From positions 143,827-207,826 of the forward strand of contig NMRA01000401.1 in the NCBI GenBank assembly GCA_002633005.1: 64,000 nt of DNA, in the 5' to 3' direction. Below, piece after piece: positions 12,009 to 24,926 of the stretch. A program made the translations under genes and the position numbers. Every line of letters starts with the position of its first letter. Position 1 is the first letter of the stretch. The notes beneath the pieces are model-generated. The model made no database searches and was not told the origin of the DNA. It saw nothing but the letters and a program-made list of their open reading frames with translations. Source of the stretch: Phoronis australis (lineage: Eukaryota; Phoronida; Phoronidae).

Positions 12009-12290
12009 AAGGGTAAGTCGATGGTACTATATTTTTATACTCATGGTATAAACAAAAATGAAGTTAAATTTATATTCAGTTTTAGTCTTGCTGTGACGAT
12101 ATCAGATAAAAGCTTCTTAACACTGAAAGAAACATTGGTGCCGTCACCATGCATAAGCGAAACTGTCGAGACGGATATCTGCTCTGTTCGGTGTAGCGTA
12201 AATTCAATATCCCGTTTTTTATAATTTGAATGTTGGCAACTATAGGAAACTTCGGCGGTGGCCTAAAGATGACATCGCGCGTTCCCCTTT

Positions 12291-12316
12291 AATTATCTCG
12301 AGATCTCGAGATAATT
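12291..12316. repeat. 26-bp perfect palindrome
   Basis: AATTATCTCGAGA is followed immediately by its exact reverse complement, with no spacer. Degenerate relatives (TAGAGATCCCCAGATAAT and GGGATCTCGAGATACAGAG) follow within 60 bp, so this looks like a small cluster of palindromic units. Confidence 0.85.
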
Positions 12317-14638
12317 TAGACGGGTTCTAGAGATCCCCAGATAATAAAGTCGGGATCTCGAGATACAGAGATAATTAAAAAAGAAAAGCATCTTCGAGCC
12401 ACCGTTCATTTCAACGTTATAATTTGTCAAAATTTTAGAGGTTTAAGAAAATAGTAGTTGTAACAAACACACTTAGGGCTCGGGCCTCTAACACAAATCA
12501 ACATCAACATAAACATATAATTTCAACCAAACCAGCCATTAAGACGTTGTTTTTGTAAGAATTGTAATTTTTACTTGGTAAACCAAAGTCCCGTTCAACG
12601 TAGTTGTCATGACAACAATGGATAATAAAGCGTGAATATTGCAAATTTTGTTATTTCGCGCAGTTTCCACATTATCGCTGGTGATAATGTCACTTTCGTC
12701 AAAAATATTTCCCGTTATCAAACCAAAAAGTGCACTTATTGTTAAAAATAAAGTTCTGAAAACAAACAAAACAAGGTAATTGGTACACTGTCGGTTGTGA
12801 AAGCGCAAACAGAATGATTCATGAATAAAATGTCTTTAAAAAAACAACAACAAAAATTCCTGAAAGAAACTTTTTTGTATTTTGTCATTATAAAACGATT
12901 TACAATTTCCTCGTTACAACACGACAAGTGCGAATTGTTCGTCTTACACGTACCTTTCATTTTGATATAAACAAATTATAACGCTTCCTTTGATAACCTA
13001 CCTCATTACTAAAAAGTCACCGCAATATTTCAGTAACTAGGTGACAACGCACCAATTACATGTACCAGACAGAGATCCCACCCACTAGCTTCCGCCAATG
13101 ACATACCTGGCAAAATTAAAATCAATAAAAATGAACTCTTCAAAATCAGTTACTCCATGAAAATTCATTGGACTAGGTTATTAACCTATATAAATTGTCC
13201 ACATCGTCCTCACCAGTCGGCGTCATTGTCACTATAATTGTTATTTTTAATGTTCCTATAGGAACAGTTCAAGGCAGTGAGATATTAATCGGAAGTTACC
13301 GTTTCATAAAAGGAGAGCTAATACAAATCACAGTTAGCCGAGTTCAAATGACTCGTATTTCCCGACGGTTCGTTTCTATACTAAGTATTGCATGATATCA
13401 ACGGACTAGATCGCTTATTTATCAGCCATTCGAGGGTACTACGCAGCGCTGATGTGAATTCGCACGCACACAGATTGAAGTGACAGTTTAAGTGCCTTTA
13501 ATCTAATCCCTTCGATATCACGCACAGATATTTGATGTGCGTGGATGCTTTACGATTTCGTAATACATTAATGTGCAACTGCGCAACAACTTTAAGTGGT
13601 TCTTGCAACTACTGACATCTGTCGTTGTCGGCTGCACTCTCAGTCACGCTCCGTTACTTCAATTCTCAAACTTCTTGTAGACGGAATGTACAGTAATCAA
13701 AATGTCCAAAGACCCTTTTTGACCAAAACCAAGAAAATTTCAGATTACGTACATTGTACCTCAATTCCTTGTGAACTGAGGTTTATTTTGTATTGGACGT
13801 TATTTCTGATACGTGCAAGGGGGGGGGGTTACGAATTCACATGGTCCGGAGGTTTCATGGTTGTAACGTACTTGCAATCAAGTTTTCTACGAAAATCATC
13901 AAGAAAAACAAATGAACAATCGACCTCTAAAAACTTCAACAAAATTACTTGGTTATCGGACTTTAACCTTCGCCACCACCAGTGACAATGCAACACCCTC
14001 ATCAATTACCGCACTTCTCTGGGTTAGAACCCGGGGGCTTGAATTAGGAAATTAAAAATAACGAAAAGCGTCAAACCGAGCTTTTTAAGAAGCAGGGCTT
14101 GGAATGACCAAGGACAAAACAGAGGGAAATTTTTCAGGTAATGTATCGTTCCACATATAAATAAGTTTGTATTCAAGTTTTGTGTTGTAAAATTTAAATG
14201 AATAAACGTTTTTTGCATGAATACAGTAAAAAAAATGATAAAAGGAGACAAAAAAGGAAAACTGGAAATCAAAAAGAGAAAATCAAAACCAAAAAAGAGG
14301 AAATCCTCTTAAGAGGAAAATTCCAAGCCCTGAAGCCGGAAGTGAGGGATGGCCATTCACCGAAAGGTCCATTCGCTCATCACCAATTTTTGCACACAAG
14401 TGCAGTAATAGTTTAATATGTGCACGACCCAAAAGATCGTCATAGATCGATTTAGGGGAAGGCGGGGGCAGGGTTGCACGAAGTCCCTTACTGACATGAC
14501 ACCCGCAAACGTTATCCAGCATGCTCATTATGGGACTACCCGATGAATTTTCCATAGACAATTATGGTTGCCAACCGTTCTTTCAGGAAGAAGTTGGGTT
14601 TTCCCGTCCGAATATGACAAGGTACCCCTGATACTGAC

Positions 14639-14820
14639 AATTGACCTATCGCCAGGATTTTGAGTGACGACTTAGTAACTGACCATTTAGAACGCATCAT
14701 TATTGACACACCTTCGTTTCCAAGCCGCCATTTTACCCGACAAACAACACGTTGCACGTTAAAACTTATTGTTTGTTAGTCGACATTATGCAAGAGGGCG
14801 GAGCTTGCGACAGGTCAATT
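14639..14820 (+). mobile_element. Short MITE with AATTGACC ends, copy 1
   Basis: The left end reads AATTGACCTATCGCC and the right end is the reverse complement of AATTGACCTGTCGC, giving about 14-bp inverted ends around a 180-bp body. A clearly related copy lies at 24079-24251 in the same orientation, sharing a CCATTTAGAAC block, an ACACACCTTCNTTTCCAA block and a GGGCGGAGCTTGCGA block. Non-coding. Confidence 0.65.
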
Positions 14821-15518
14821 CATTACATAAAGAAAGGTAAACGAGATGCACGTTTTCGGAGCTAAAATTTCCGTGACGAGATAAGCGTTGTAGGCAGATG
14901 CTGGCACTTTCAAACAAGTCACGATCATTTAAGTACGACTGTGGGTGGCTCACCAAGCAGTGATGTTTAAAAGTGAGAATTTGCAAATTTCGGTAGTACC
15001 CGTTGTCCCAAACATGGGCACAATCAGTTACGAGCACAGCAGTGACGGACAATCACGTGCCTTCGGCTCCAGGACTTTCACTTTGTCTACATTTACCAAA
15101 AACACGACCATAATCAGCACTTACACTAGTGTAACATTACATTTTTATTAGAATACTCATTAAAAATACCAGTTCAAACATTGTTGTAAAGCACGAAAGT
15201 TGCAATCAAGGATTAATTTGAGGAACTCCAGCGCAACCTACTAAAACATTTCCAGATATTAAACTGTTTTATTTGAAGCAATGAATAAGATGCAAGCCCC
15301 ATGAACACATTATGAATTGCTGTCAGAAGCTTCATACAAGACACACAAGTCACTAGATGTCTCCACTTGTGGATCACATGTGGATTGCTAAAAGCACTTA
15401 CCCTCATTACCAAGATGAATTTGTAAGTTCTAATGCATGCCACCACGTGGCTACAGGTGTCTCAAAATTGGGTTGCACTGAAAGCACAGACTAGAGCATA
15501 TGGAGCCCACTTACAAAA

Positions 15519-15693
15519 CAGTGGCAGATCTAGGATATAATGAGGGGCCCTCAACTTACACACGAGCACACACAAAAGACACCACCAAATGTTAGCCACA
15601 ACCGAATAAATGCCAAAATTGATTTTCGTGTCATTTTTAATTGAATATTTATTTTTTGTTGGTGGCCAAATTGGGGCCCTAAATCCGCCACTG
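15519..15693. mobile_element. MITE with CAGTGGC ends
   Basis: A 175-bp segment bounded by CAGTGGCAGATCTAGG and its imperfect complement ending TAAATCCGCCACTG, with GGGGCCC near both ends. It resembles the hAT-like MITEs in its termini but shares no body sequence with copies A to D, so it is probably a different family. Confidence 0.55.
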
Positions 15694-16851
15694 CCAGGCG
15701 TGACATTGTTCCACACTTATGACTCTGAATTCCAGCAGTTCTCTGAATGCCAGCAGACAACAAACTTGGGATGCAAATCCTCAGACCAGCACAACTAACC
15801 TCCGCATAAGACTGAAAACACCGTCCATACACAGCAACCAAATCCCAGTTATGGGAGTAGATATCTTGACCTTGAGTCTTACGCGTGCGTGTGTAGGCGC
15901 GTTCGCGCGCGTGTTTGTCAGTATGCATGTGGAGTTTAGCATTGGGTTTGTATCACATATTGGTGTCCGATGTTGGGGGACAGGTGAAATTCTTTCTGAT
16001 CCCTCAATTGTAAACGAAGGCAATCTGGTCCGTCATTGCGGTTGACTTGAACTCCTCAAAATCGCAATCCAGAAAATAATCAATTTATGACCAAATTGCG
16101 CTTCATGTCAAAACAATCCAAATATCACACAAAAACCAGACTGAAATAAGGAATTCCCACACCGTTTATGAAGTTGTTGCAGAACTAGAGTCTGGTTCAT
16201 GAAGGTGACTTTATACACAAATTGAATTTGATCTTGGGATCCCACTTCAGATTTATTGAATGAAGGTTTAGCCACACAATTATGAAAACACCAGTCTAAA
16301 ATAAATACTCTATCAGTTATGTGAGACTTTCCGATACTTTGCACTTTTCCTCAAGTGAGATTTAATTATTTTTCAGAAATAGTTATGTGGAGCATAAGAT
16401 TAATTTTCTGTCTTAAGTCTTTTAAGACTGAAAAGTGACTTAAAAGTGGCTTAAAAGTCACTTTTCATGAAACAGACGCCACTCCAAAGTCTGTCTTGTG
16501 GGAAACCGTATGGTAAAGCTGGCCTTTTCAGGCCTAACCTCATTTACACTAGGTAACTCTACAGCAGACTGTTACTATCCTTCAGTACATACTGATCATA
16601 GGGCACAATGAATTCGTAGTTTGTTAGCCAGCCAGCTGGCTGTGTATAACTGAAGGTCAAAATTGTTACTACAGGTTTGTGACAAAAATACTTTGCAAAC
16701 ATTGAAGTCACGGATCTATTGTCACATAGCCACTTCAGCTAAACAAAACCATCGGAAAAATACAACGACCATTTTTGTTTCTATAAGACAACAGAGCTTT
16801 TTATGACATATTGTCCTCATTAGGAAGCTGCTTTACAAGTATCTACAGACT

Positions 16852-17108
16852 GGGGCCCATTCCAAGAGACTGACTTAAGCTCATTTTTGACTTAAGTCTA
16901 CGATTTGTCTCTTGGCTTAATTTCCATAATTTGAAACTTCCACATCCGGTAAAATAGTTAAAATTAAGACAAAACTTTTATCAAAAACTTAGTTCAAACT
17001 TAAAATCTCTTTCTTGAAACGGTCTCGAGACAAATTTAAGTTTTATCTTAAAATTCACTAAAACTTAAGATTTGTCTTATCTAAGTCAGTTTTATTGGAA
17101 CGGGCCCC
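16852..17108. mobile_element. MITE with GGGGCCC inverted ends
   Basis: A 257-bp segment starting GGGGCCCATTCCAAGAGAC and ending with the imperfect complement of GGGGCCCGTTCCAATAAAAC. The interior is rich in the word GACTTAAG and its variants. A related hairpin with GACTTAAAAG words lies just upstream at 16411-16470. Non-coding. Confidence 0.65.
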
Positions 17109-17350
17109 TGTACTTTACACACATGTAGGACCATATTGACAAAGGTGAAGATTCAGCTTAATATTTACAAAACTATTGATCTTAAATCAGTGAAAGTTCA
17201 CATTTTCTGAAAGGAGAAAGCCTGAAGAATTTGATTTTTGACTTTCTACCAATATCACATTAATTGGGACACGTGACCAAGTGTGCTTAGTAAAATTGAA
17301 CAAAAAAGAAAGGTACATTGATAGTAATTCATTGGTATCATAGCATCATT

Positions 17351-17356
17351 TTTATT
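17351..17356 (-). terminator. Possible ALKBH3 polyadenylation signal
   Basis: AATAAA on the minus strand about 700 nt downstream of the ALKBH3 stop codon; I noticed none closer. A single hexamer in AT-rich DNA is weak evidence. Confidence 0.2.
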
Positions 17357-18051
17357 TATTTTATGTAATTATTGGACATGAGATCTAAAAAACGTTGTTA
17401 CATTTTTCTAGATTTCATTTTGACTTTGAGAAAAATTTCAAGTTTTTTACTGGAAATCGTAAACATCAAATTTTTTTAACAGCCTCTCACGCAAAGTGGA
17501 ACAGTTTGAATACAATTCGTAACAACATTTTAGAGAACAATGCATAAACAATAGTATCTCTAAATTTCATGTGAACGCAGTATTAAAGTCATTTCTGAGA
17601 TATGACGTTCCAAAGTAATCCAAATTTGTCCATTTATCTGAGGTCCTTCCTACATAAGCTTGAGAGTAACTTCACACCAACAGCTTTGCTCGTATCAGCC
17701 AAATTTGACTACTAGACACACCCGAGTACTCGCAATAAATTGAACGTTTTAGACCGTCAATGGTTGTGGACATCCTCAGAATGATGGTTTGGTGGATTAG
17801 CAGCCACGCGAAGAAGTTCTCGCCCTCGGTAACGATTGTATCTCATGAAATTCGCCCGATATTTGACTCACCAATCCAATGAAGTCATTGACCTTTACTC
17901 AAACTTGTGCTGCAAAACTTTTACTTGAAGGCCTGAGTTCGGCAGCAAAAACAATGATGTCTTTATATAACCCCAAAAGAGTATGTAACAGTTCACCAGT
18001 TCCCTTGATCAGGTTGATTGCACACCTTGGCTTCCGATATCACAGAGAACT

Positions 18052-21000
18052 TCATTCAGGATAAATCATACGGAAGGTAAGATTTATCCTCGGACTTCGA
18101 TCGTGGTATTCCTTTGGGATGCGGTGCTGTGAAAATAAAGAGTCTTGGTTCACTAAACAATGAAAATGTTGTCCTTGTTAAAAAAATCCTGTCCACAAAT
18201 TGTTAATGGTTCAAGTGCATGTTCATAGTCATTGTGGTACACTTCATTGTAGATTAATGTACAAATGAACGATACGACACGTGTGCCACCTTGTGGACAA
18301 AGAGAAGACTGTCAATTTGAAACAAGCCCGTCACTGCACCACAAATGGTATGCTTCTAATGGTATTAATTTATTTGGTATCGCAAAATGGCCACTAGATG
18401 GCACAGAAAACATCAAACCCACCAGAAAATGGGAAAGCTTTGTCGTCTGCCCAGAGGACAAATTTCATGCAAATACGCCCAGGAACTCTAAAATTACAGA
18501 GGCAAATGTAAACTAAATCAAATTGCCACTAGGAGGCACAGCGATTGTCAGATCTTCCCCACAGGAATACACTTACTAAAGTTCACAAAGATTTTGCAAG
18601 GGGTTTAGGAGATAAACATGCGAGAAGTGGCATTAAGGTGAGCAACAGATTGTCAGCAGGAACACATAAAATATGTTAATTTTCATAACGATCCCTCAAG
18701 AAGTTAGACGGGTAAAGAGGCAGATAGCAAAAACAGACCCCAAAATTAATAAAATAATATGCCCACTATGTAGTGCAGAAAACATCAAATCTGCTCCAAA
18801 ATGGAAAGAGGATGCTGTCTTATTAAAAACCTATTCGTCAAAATTCATGAAAATCCAGCTAGCAACTCAGAAAGGTAATGAGCAAATGTAAATACTATAG
18901 TTGGCAATAATGTGACATGCTGTGTCAATAAGCTTCGTGAGAACACATCTGGCAAATCTCGCTATGATCCCATAAGCGGTTTAAGACACACAACACTGAA
19001 CACCGAATTGCGGAGGCCAGATGCCCAGAAATGCTAGCAATAGGCACTCAAGTAAGTAGACGTACAACACACGTTTCTTGAATTGTAGAGGGTTTGTTTG
19101 GTGACAGAAAACAAGTTTAATCGCGGTAAGGAGAATTTTGAGACCAATTTAGAATAAAAAGCCGGATTTGATTTTCGTTGTTAATCAGATATACTAAGCA
19201 ATTTTATGCATGGGATGGCAATAAACTGTCTTTGGATTTTTTGTATTTTGCGCATTGAAAGTGACATTTTACAGACTTCAAAATTTCTTTCTGTTAAAAA
19301 TCAAGATGCACAATTACGATGGCAGCTGGGATATTTCTATTAAACTGATCTGGCCATTACGAGATCACCAGATATGACACAAATGGGGCTTGAAAACTTG
19401 CAGCAAATGTCAAAACACGACTTGCCTCATGGCAGGTAATAGAAGAAACTGATTGGATACAATGTATGATATGCCCCTCCCTTTACCTGCCAATCTTCCT
19501 GCAGCGCCCCCTCCATGATAAGTAATGAACCATGTGTCAGAGGTACCTTCACATGCTCCATATATGTGTAATCACCTTCAGCCTCCTGATAAATGTGAAA
19601 AATTTCAATAATTAATACAACAGTTACAGCTCTATAATAGCTAATCAATAAAACACAGCAAACTAGTCTGAAATTCAAATTAAAAACAATTACCAATTTT
19701 GCTGCATTTTCAAAAATGCTCAGAATTTCGTCACCTTTTGTTTGATAACAGCCGAGTAATGTAAACAAAATATTTATTACAGGTTATATTCCAAAAACAT
19801 CTCTTTTTAAGAAATTAAACACAACAAAGCTGTTCTTCTGACACATTGAGTAAATAACTAAAGAAGGTATCCATAGTAACAATAATGTAAAGGTGAACAG
19901 GGAAGAGAAACAATCCTTCTGAGAAATTCGTGTATACTCAGACTGGACCGCTAACTCCAGGGAACAGAATCATCCAAATCTATCAGTCCCTTGGTTGAGG
20001 AACACCACAAATCAGATCCCTAACGCCAGTGGGTGATAAAATTCAACCACTGGATCTGGAATCACTGAAAGCTAGACGCCTAAATATAGCCGCCAGGCTC
20101 TCGAAGCTTGCCCCTAACTGTATATGCATGTACTTTGGCCCACGTAAGAATGTACGCGTAATTATGTGAAACTGTTGGAATTAGGTGCACAAACCTATAT
20201 GCAAAACACTCGAGTAAAACCAAGGATGAAAAATTTTAAAAAGCGTGTGAGTGACGGTTGACTTTCTCGGTACAAAACGATAGATGTTGACGTATTTTCA
20301 AATTTGGAATAACTTTCTAGTGGAAAGTAATAGGATTGGATGAGACCCACAAATGCCTGATTTAGGACATGCACATATACCATGGATGGTCCCCTTTGTT
20401 TACAAGGGAAGCTTAGGCGCACACTCCTATGAGCAAAACACTGAGCAAATTTCTTTAACGACTGCATCATTTCAGATATAGGCGGATGGGCCTAACTACG
20501 CGTATCTACGGAACGCTTCAGAACTTGCCAGAGCCACCGAGAAATTCTAATTCCACTTAGGTACAGTCAAAGTGATTTGTTCATTGCGTAATTATAAAGC
20601 ACTTTAGCAATCTACAGTAAAACAATCTCCAGATTGGGAAAGTGACAAATAAAATCATTTTCCACAAAGTCAGAGCATATACCAAATTTTAGAAAAAGGC
20701 AATAGTGACTGTGTAAGAATGATTATTCACTTCGATGCACGAAGATGTTACATCGGCGCCTACATTTGACAATTTTACAAACTGTGTAGTCTCTTTTCAG
20801 ACTGTTGATAGAAAACGCACCGCCTGATATTGTAGAAATTAAATACGACGAACGCCAAAACTGCCCATGTCCCAATCAAGAAAATTCAACTTGGGCTTGA
20901 ATGTCAGTGTCTTAACTCAAGACACAGTTCCAATCATCAGAATTTTACTGTAATTGATGATTTTTCAGAAGAAAAACAAAGGAGATCAATGACTAGCTGT

Positions 21001-24000
21001 ATCATTCTAAAGGAGAGCTGAGTTCTGTTCACATATTAAGGGAAACTCAGTATGAGGGAGGTATAATGAAAAAATTATTTACTCAGGCTGCGTGATTTTG
21101 TCGTGTGCAAAACTTCAAGATGGTGACCAAACAAAATGACACAGGAGTGAATAATCTTAATAAAAATAATTAGCTCAATGAGATTTAGTTTTGAAACCGA
21201 ATGGAAGAATACTTTGGCAGCAGTTATCACAAAACAATGTTTACAATAATTTTCAACTATATTCACTCGAGCTCTCTGAATCGCTGACGGTCGTTCGCAG
21301 TGCAACAATAAATCAGACGACCAAGAGACACAGAAAAACTAATGATTAAAACGACAACGTAAGAAAGCATTTTTGCAACCTAAACTCAATTAACGTATCA
21401 ATTAAGCAACATAATCCCAGCTTCTATCCTCTACAAGAAAATGAAACAAACCGGTGGAGGTTTCTTCCTCAGCTCGAAGTTCCTTGAGTCGCCCAGCGAG
21501 ATGGATGCTATGGTAGGCTGGGGGCCTAGAGACGACTCGTCATCAGCATGCCAGTCCACACTGTCATGCCCATTTCTGTAGAGGTTACCCAGCATGGAGT
21601 TGAAGATGAAGCCAGTTGTCTCTTCCAGTCGGTCGCGCAGCATGACTAGTACAGGGTGCCACTAAACAAGTATAAAAACAACGAATGAGATACTGGAGCT
21701 CTTTGTTAGTGCTACAGGATGTTTCTAAAGTAAAGTAAAAACGAAATAACAAAAAAGGATTAGTGTGCTCTGTTCAGTTAATCCTCTTTATAAAAATTTG
21801 CCATGCAGAGTTGTAATTGTGAAATAAATGCAGCAGCGACACACTCGGAGGGGGATCCAGGAAGCCTGGACTATGACGCTCCCTAACTTTTGTGTTGATG
21901 CAATTAAGGAAAGCAAAGTGCTCCCTATTGCCCATTTTACAGGCAAGAGATCCATAGGATATCTGCAATGGGTCATGGGACACCGATCAGCCTAATGGAA
22001 AGAAACCCGACCAAATGACACCAGAGAATGTACGTGTACATTTCCAGCCAACCAATGGTGAGGAACAGTAAAAGGTCCATTTCAGTCCAATTCTTGATCT
22101 ACATCTAAGCCATCTACAACAAATTACTATACGGTAATAACTAATCCTAAAGCAAACAAGTTACAAGACTTACCCTGTTCCAAATAGTCATTAACCTGCA
22201 GAAGCTCATAAGATATGGGCGCAATGTTGCTTAAATCCAGAAAGTCAAAGTCTGGAGTTTCTTTTATTCTCATTCACTATTTACAACCAAATGAAGCCTC
22301 AAGATATCCACTCAGTGAAAATGAAACTATCTCAAGACAACTGAGTGAAAAGCGTGAACAAGAGCATCTGAAATATTACTTTGAGTCAAATGTTATTTCA
22401 AACAACAAATAATTTCGCGACATTTACCTCTGCGGACGGCTTGAGAGTTACGCCGGAGTAAGAATACGGCAAATCGCCATACCAACACGTCAACCTAGGT
22501 TGGACGTAACTTACTCCCTTTTTCACATCGCTACGCTGTCGCCAGGGCAAGTCAAGATACAGCTGGTCATAAATCCAATCAGCCTCTGACTTTTCAATGA
22601 AATTGGGAAACAACTTTATTCTGAAAATTGAAACAGAGTGCATAAGTAAGGATGCACACAATGGTGTCCCATCTAAAACAGGTGTGCCATCATTCATTTT
22701 GGGCTTGGCAAGGGTAACTGGTCTGCTTGACAGATGGTTTATGGTCCTGGCTAAGAAGTTAATTGGTTTATTGTCCCTTATGAGTTTTGAGTAGCCCAGC
22801 CTGGGAAATATAACAGAACCACTGCAATCCTCTTTTAGCCAATTGGAAGTATGTAATACAATGCATTTAAAACAAAAGAATTAAGATTAAAAACTATTGT
22901 TCATCATAATTGAGCTAAACATGAAATGCGTACTGGTATATATTTCAATAGCTATTTAAATACGCAGCAATCCGCAAACTTGGTTACCATAATTACAGCA
23001 TTCAAGAGTGCTGAAATTTACTCTATACAGTTACTAAAAGTACCAAATTTCATAAAAAAGATCTTGCCCTCAGTTTCTTCAACAATATTATTTACAATTT
23101 TTGCACAAATTTAATACTTAGCAACTTCTTTTTATTCAATATCTAAGTAACATGCTCGAAAAATCCAACCTGGACACATCCGTGGGCCCGTCACTCAAAT
23201 TGTACACCCCTTGCTTTCTGAAAAATAATAAAAAGCAAATAAACATCTGTACAAACAGAAATTATTCTAATGAAATAACTCCTAACAATCAATTTCAATT
23301 AACACATGCATCAGCCACAAACTCGTACAATTTTTGAATATGGCAAATGTCAACATTTAAAGCAATAGGAGTTTGAAACTGGCTTGGCACTTTACAAAAT
23401 CATCAAAAAACAGCCACTGACGCAACATTCTTATGTGCCCCCATAGTGCATAACACCTCGAATCAATCTTTGACTAAAATCCGAAATACTTTTTAGTTAG
23501 ATTTTTAAGTTAATTTTGCATTTGGCAATTTCTCCAGTATAGCTGAAGTCCCATTCAGTACCATCTTTGAACAGCAGATTGATTTCGTTGTTGTTCTGGG
23601 CGCAACCCCGTTGTTCATTTTTCAAAGCAGTGGCAGACTTAGTTAGCATGCCTAACTACACATGACAAATCATAAGACCAAACGGAGTTGGTCGTTTCAA
23701 CTTCGATGATGAGTTTGCAATTTTGAAAGGAGAAACTTAATACTGTTTTAAGTTTTATTTCTTGATATACTTACGCTATTACTTGTTCCTTGGGCTTTTG
23801 CCTTGTTTCCTGTGAATACAAAAATTCCAAATTAGTCATTCAAATAAGGTAATGACTAAATTACACAAAAATAGGATTATTTGTCGCCAAGTTTTTCATC
23901 TTAAATCCAATATATAGGTCAAATGACCAAGTGAGTTGTGAATTGTAGTAACAACACCATGGCTAGCAATGGAATCTGTTGAATGTGGTCAATAAAGCCT

Positions 24001-24926
24001 GTTTTAATAACATTGTATTTAACTTAATCTGCAGTGAGTGCAGTAATACAAAGGCATCTCTTAGCCACTTGTCTACCAGCAATCGTCAGGATTTTGAGTG
24101 ACGCCTTAACTGACCATTTAGAACTCATCATTCTTGACACACCTTCATTTCCAAACCGCCATTTTACCCAACAAACAACACATTGCCGGGTAAACCGTAT
24201 TGCTTTTTAGTCAACATTACGCAAGGGGGCGGAGCTTGCGATAGGTCAATTGCTATTTGGCCAACAGGTTAAGACACCTGGGCTTAAACTGAGAGGTACC
24301 AAGTTCAAAACTTGGCATTGGGCACAAGTGAAGAGAAAAATTGCCGTGTTCCAAATCTTGAGCCTGATTGCTCTCGATTCAAAGCCTGGTGGGTTAACCA
24401 GTCAGTCTAAGATTAACTGCCCTGTAGGAAGTGTAGGTAAGTAATTAAGTTTAGCCTTTATCACTGCTGATCCATCAGTGCACAATGACCAAAATAACAT
24501 CAATAATTAGAAACAGGACAAATTCCACAGTGCAAACTTCTAATTTGCAAACATTCAGCTGTTAATGCCATGGTGACAGGTGTGTCAACCATGATTTTGA
24601 GAACCAGTTACCGGGCACTTTCACTGAGTAATGTATATTATCTAGTGCTAGTAATTCGAAGTAGGGACTTTTATTTATGACAATTACTTATATATCTACA
24701 AATCATACACACGACAGACAAAACCACTGTGGGTTACGTTGATAACGATAAGAACCTTTTCCTGTTCGACGTAAACAAACTGTTTTGGCCTCGGATTATC
24801 CACAACTTTTCCATACCAGGCAGGTGGCTTGCTTGTTTTTGCTCTAAATTCATCTGATCTGGTAGCACTAGAATCAGGAGCCCAGCCACCTTGAATTCTA
24901 GTCTTCTTTCGCTTGCTCTGATTCAT
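18052..24926 (-). CDS. ALKBH3: ALKBH3, 2-oxoglutarate/Fe(II) dioxygenase
   Basis: Oxidative demethylase that removes 1-methyladenine and 3-methylcytosine from single-stranded DNA and RNA in the nucleus and cytoplasm. Seven coding exons in transcript order: 24926-24756, 23809-23775, 23217-23170, 22620-22428, 21661-21452, 19585-19487 and 18126-18052. They total 831 bp (276 aa, against 286 in human) with matching phases at every junction. The protein aligns with the human enzyme almost throughout: RLTCWYGDLPYSYS, NSMLGNLYRNG, the metal-binding HADDE (His187, Asp189), FELRKKPPP, DYTYMEHVKVPL, LLIMEGALQEDWQ, then distal His253 in HRIPKEYH and the 2-oxoglutarate Arg265 in RINLTFR. All catalytic residues are present. 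The first exon's donor is AAG/GTTCTT, weaker than the others, but the ungapped alignment across it supports the choice. Introns carry a MITE (24079-24251) and other repeats. The start codon lies about 520 bp from the divergent BORCS5. Confidence 0.95.
18280..18890 (+). repeat. Diverged duplicated segment
   Basis: Two blocks (about 18391-18514 and 18763-18892) share an ordered set of words: a CCACTA-TG-GCACAGAAAACATCAAA start, CCAAAATGG-like and AATTTCATG-like middle words and a GAGCAAATGTAAA end. The divergence is high, so this is an old duplication or two copies of an old repeat. It lies in the last intron of ALKBH3. Confidence 0.35.
24079..24251 (+). mobile_element. Short MITE with AATTGACC ends, copy 2
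   Basis: Second copy of the element at 14639-14820, same orientation, inside ALKBH3 intron 1. The right end (GGTCAATT) is intact and the left end is decayed. Immediately after it, 24255-24320 contains weak A-box- and B-box-like words and may be a decayed tRNA-derived sequence. Confidence 0.55.

Larger units (their letters stand above)
8235..18051. other. Gene-poor, repeat-rich intergenic block
   Basis: I found no supported gene in these 9.8 kb on either strand. The longer open frames (for example 11847-12224 plus, 13596-13985 plus, 15551-15928 minus) fall in transposon remnants or GC-biased simple sequence and lack splice context. The block holds the tandem repeat, hairpin, SINE and MITE entries listed separately, plus a G run near 13820. 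The first part may be intron of the GTPase transcription unit; the last 0.7 kb should contain the 3' UTR of ALKBH3. Confidence 0.4.

Noticed and set aside
11847-12224. 125-codon plus-strand open frame
   Set aside because: Mostly runs through a hAT-like MITE in inverted orientation; no coding signature.
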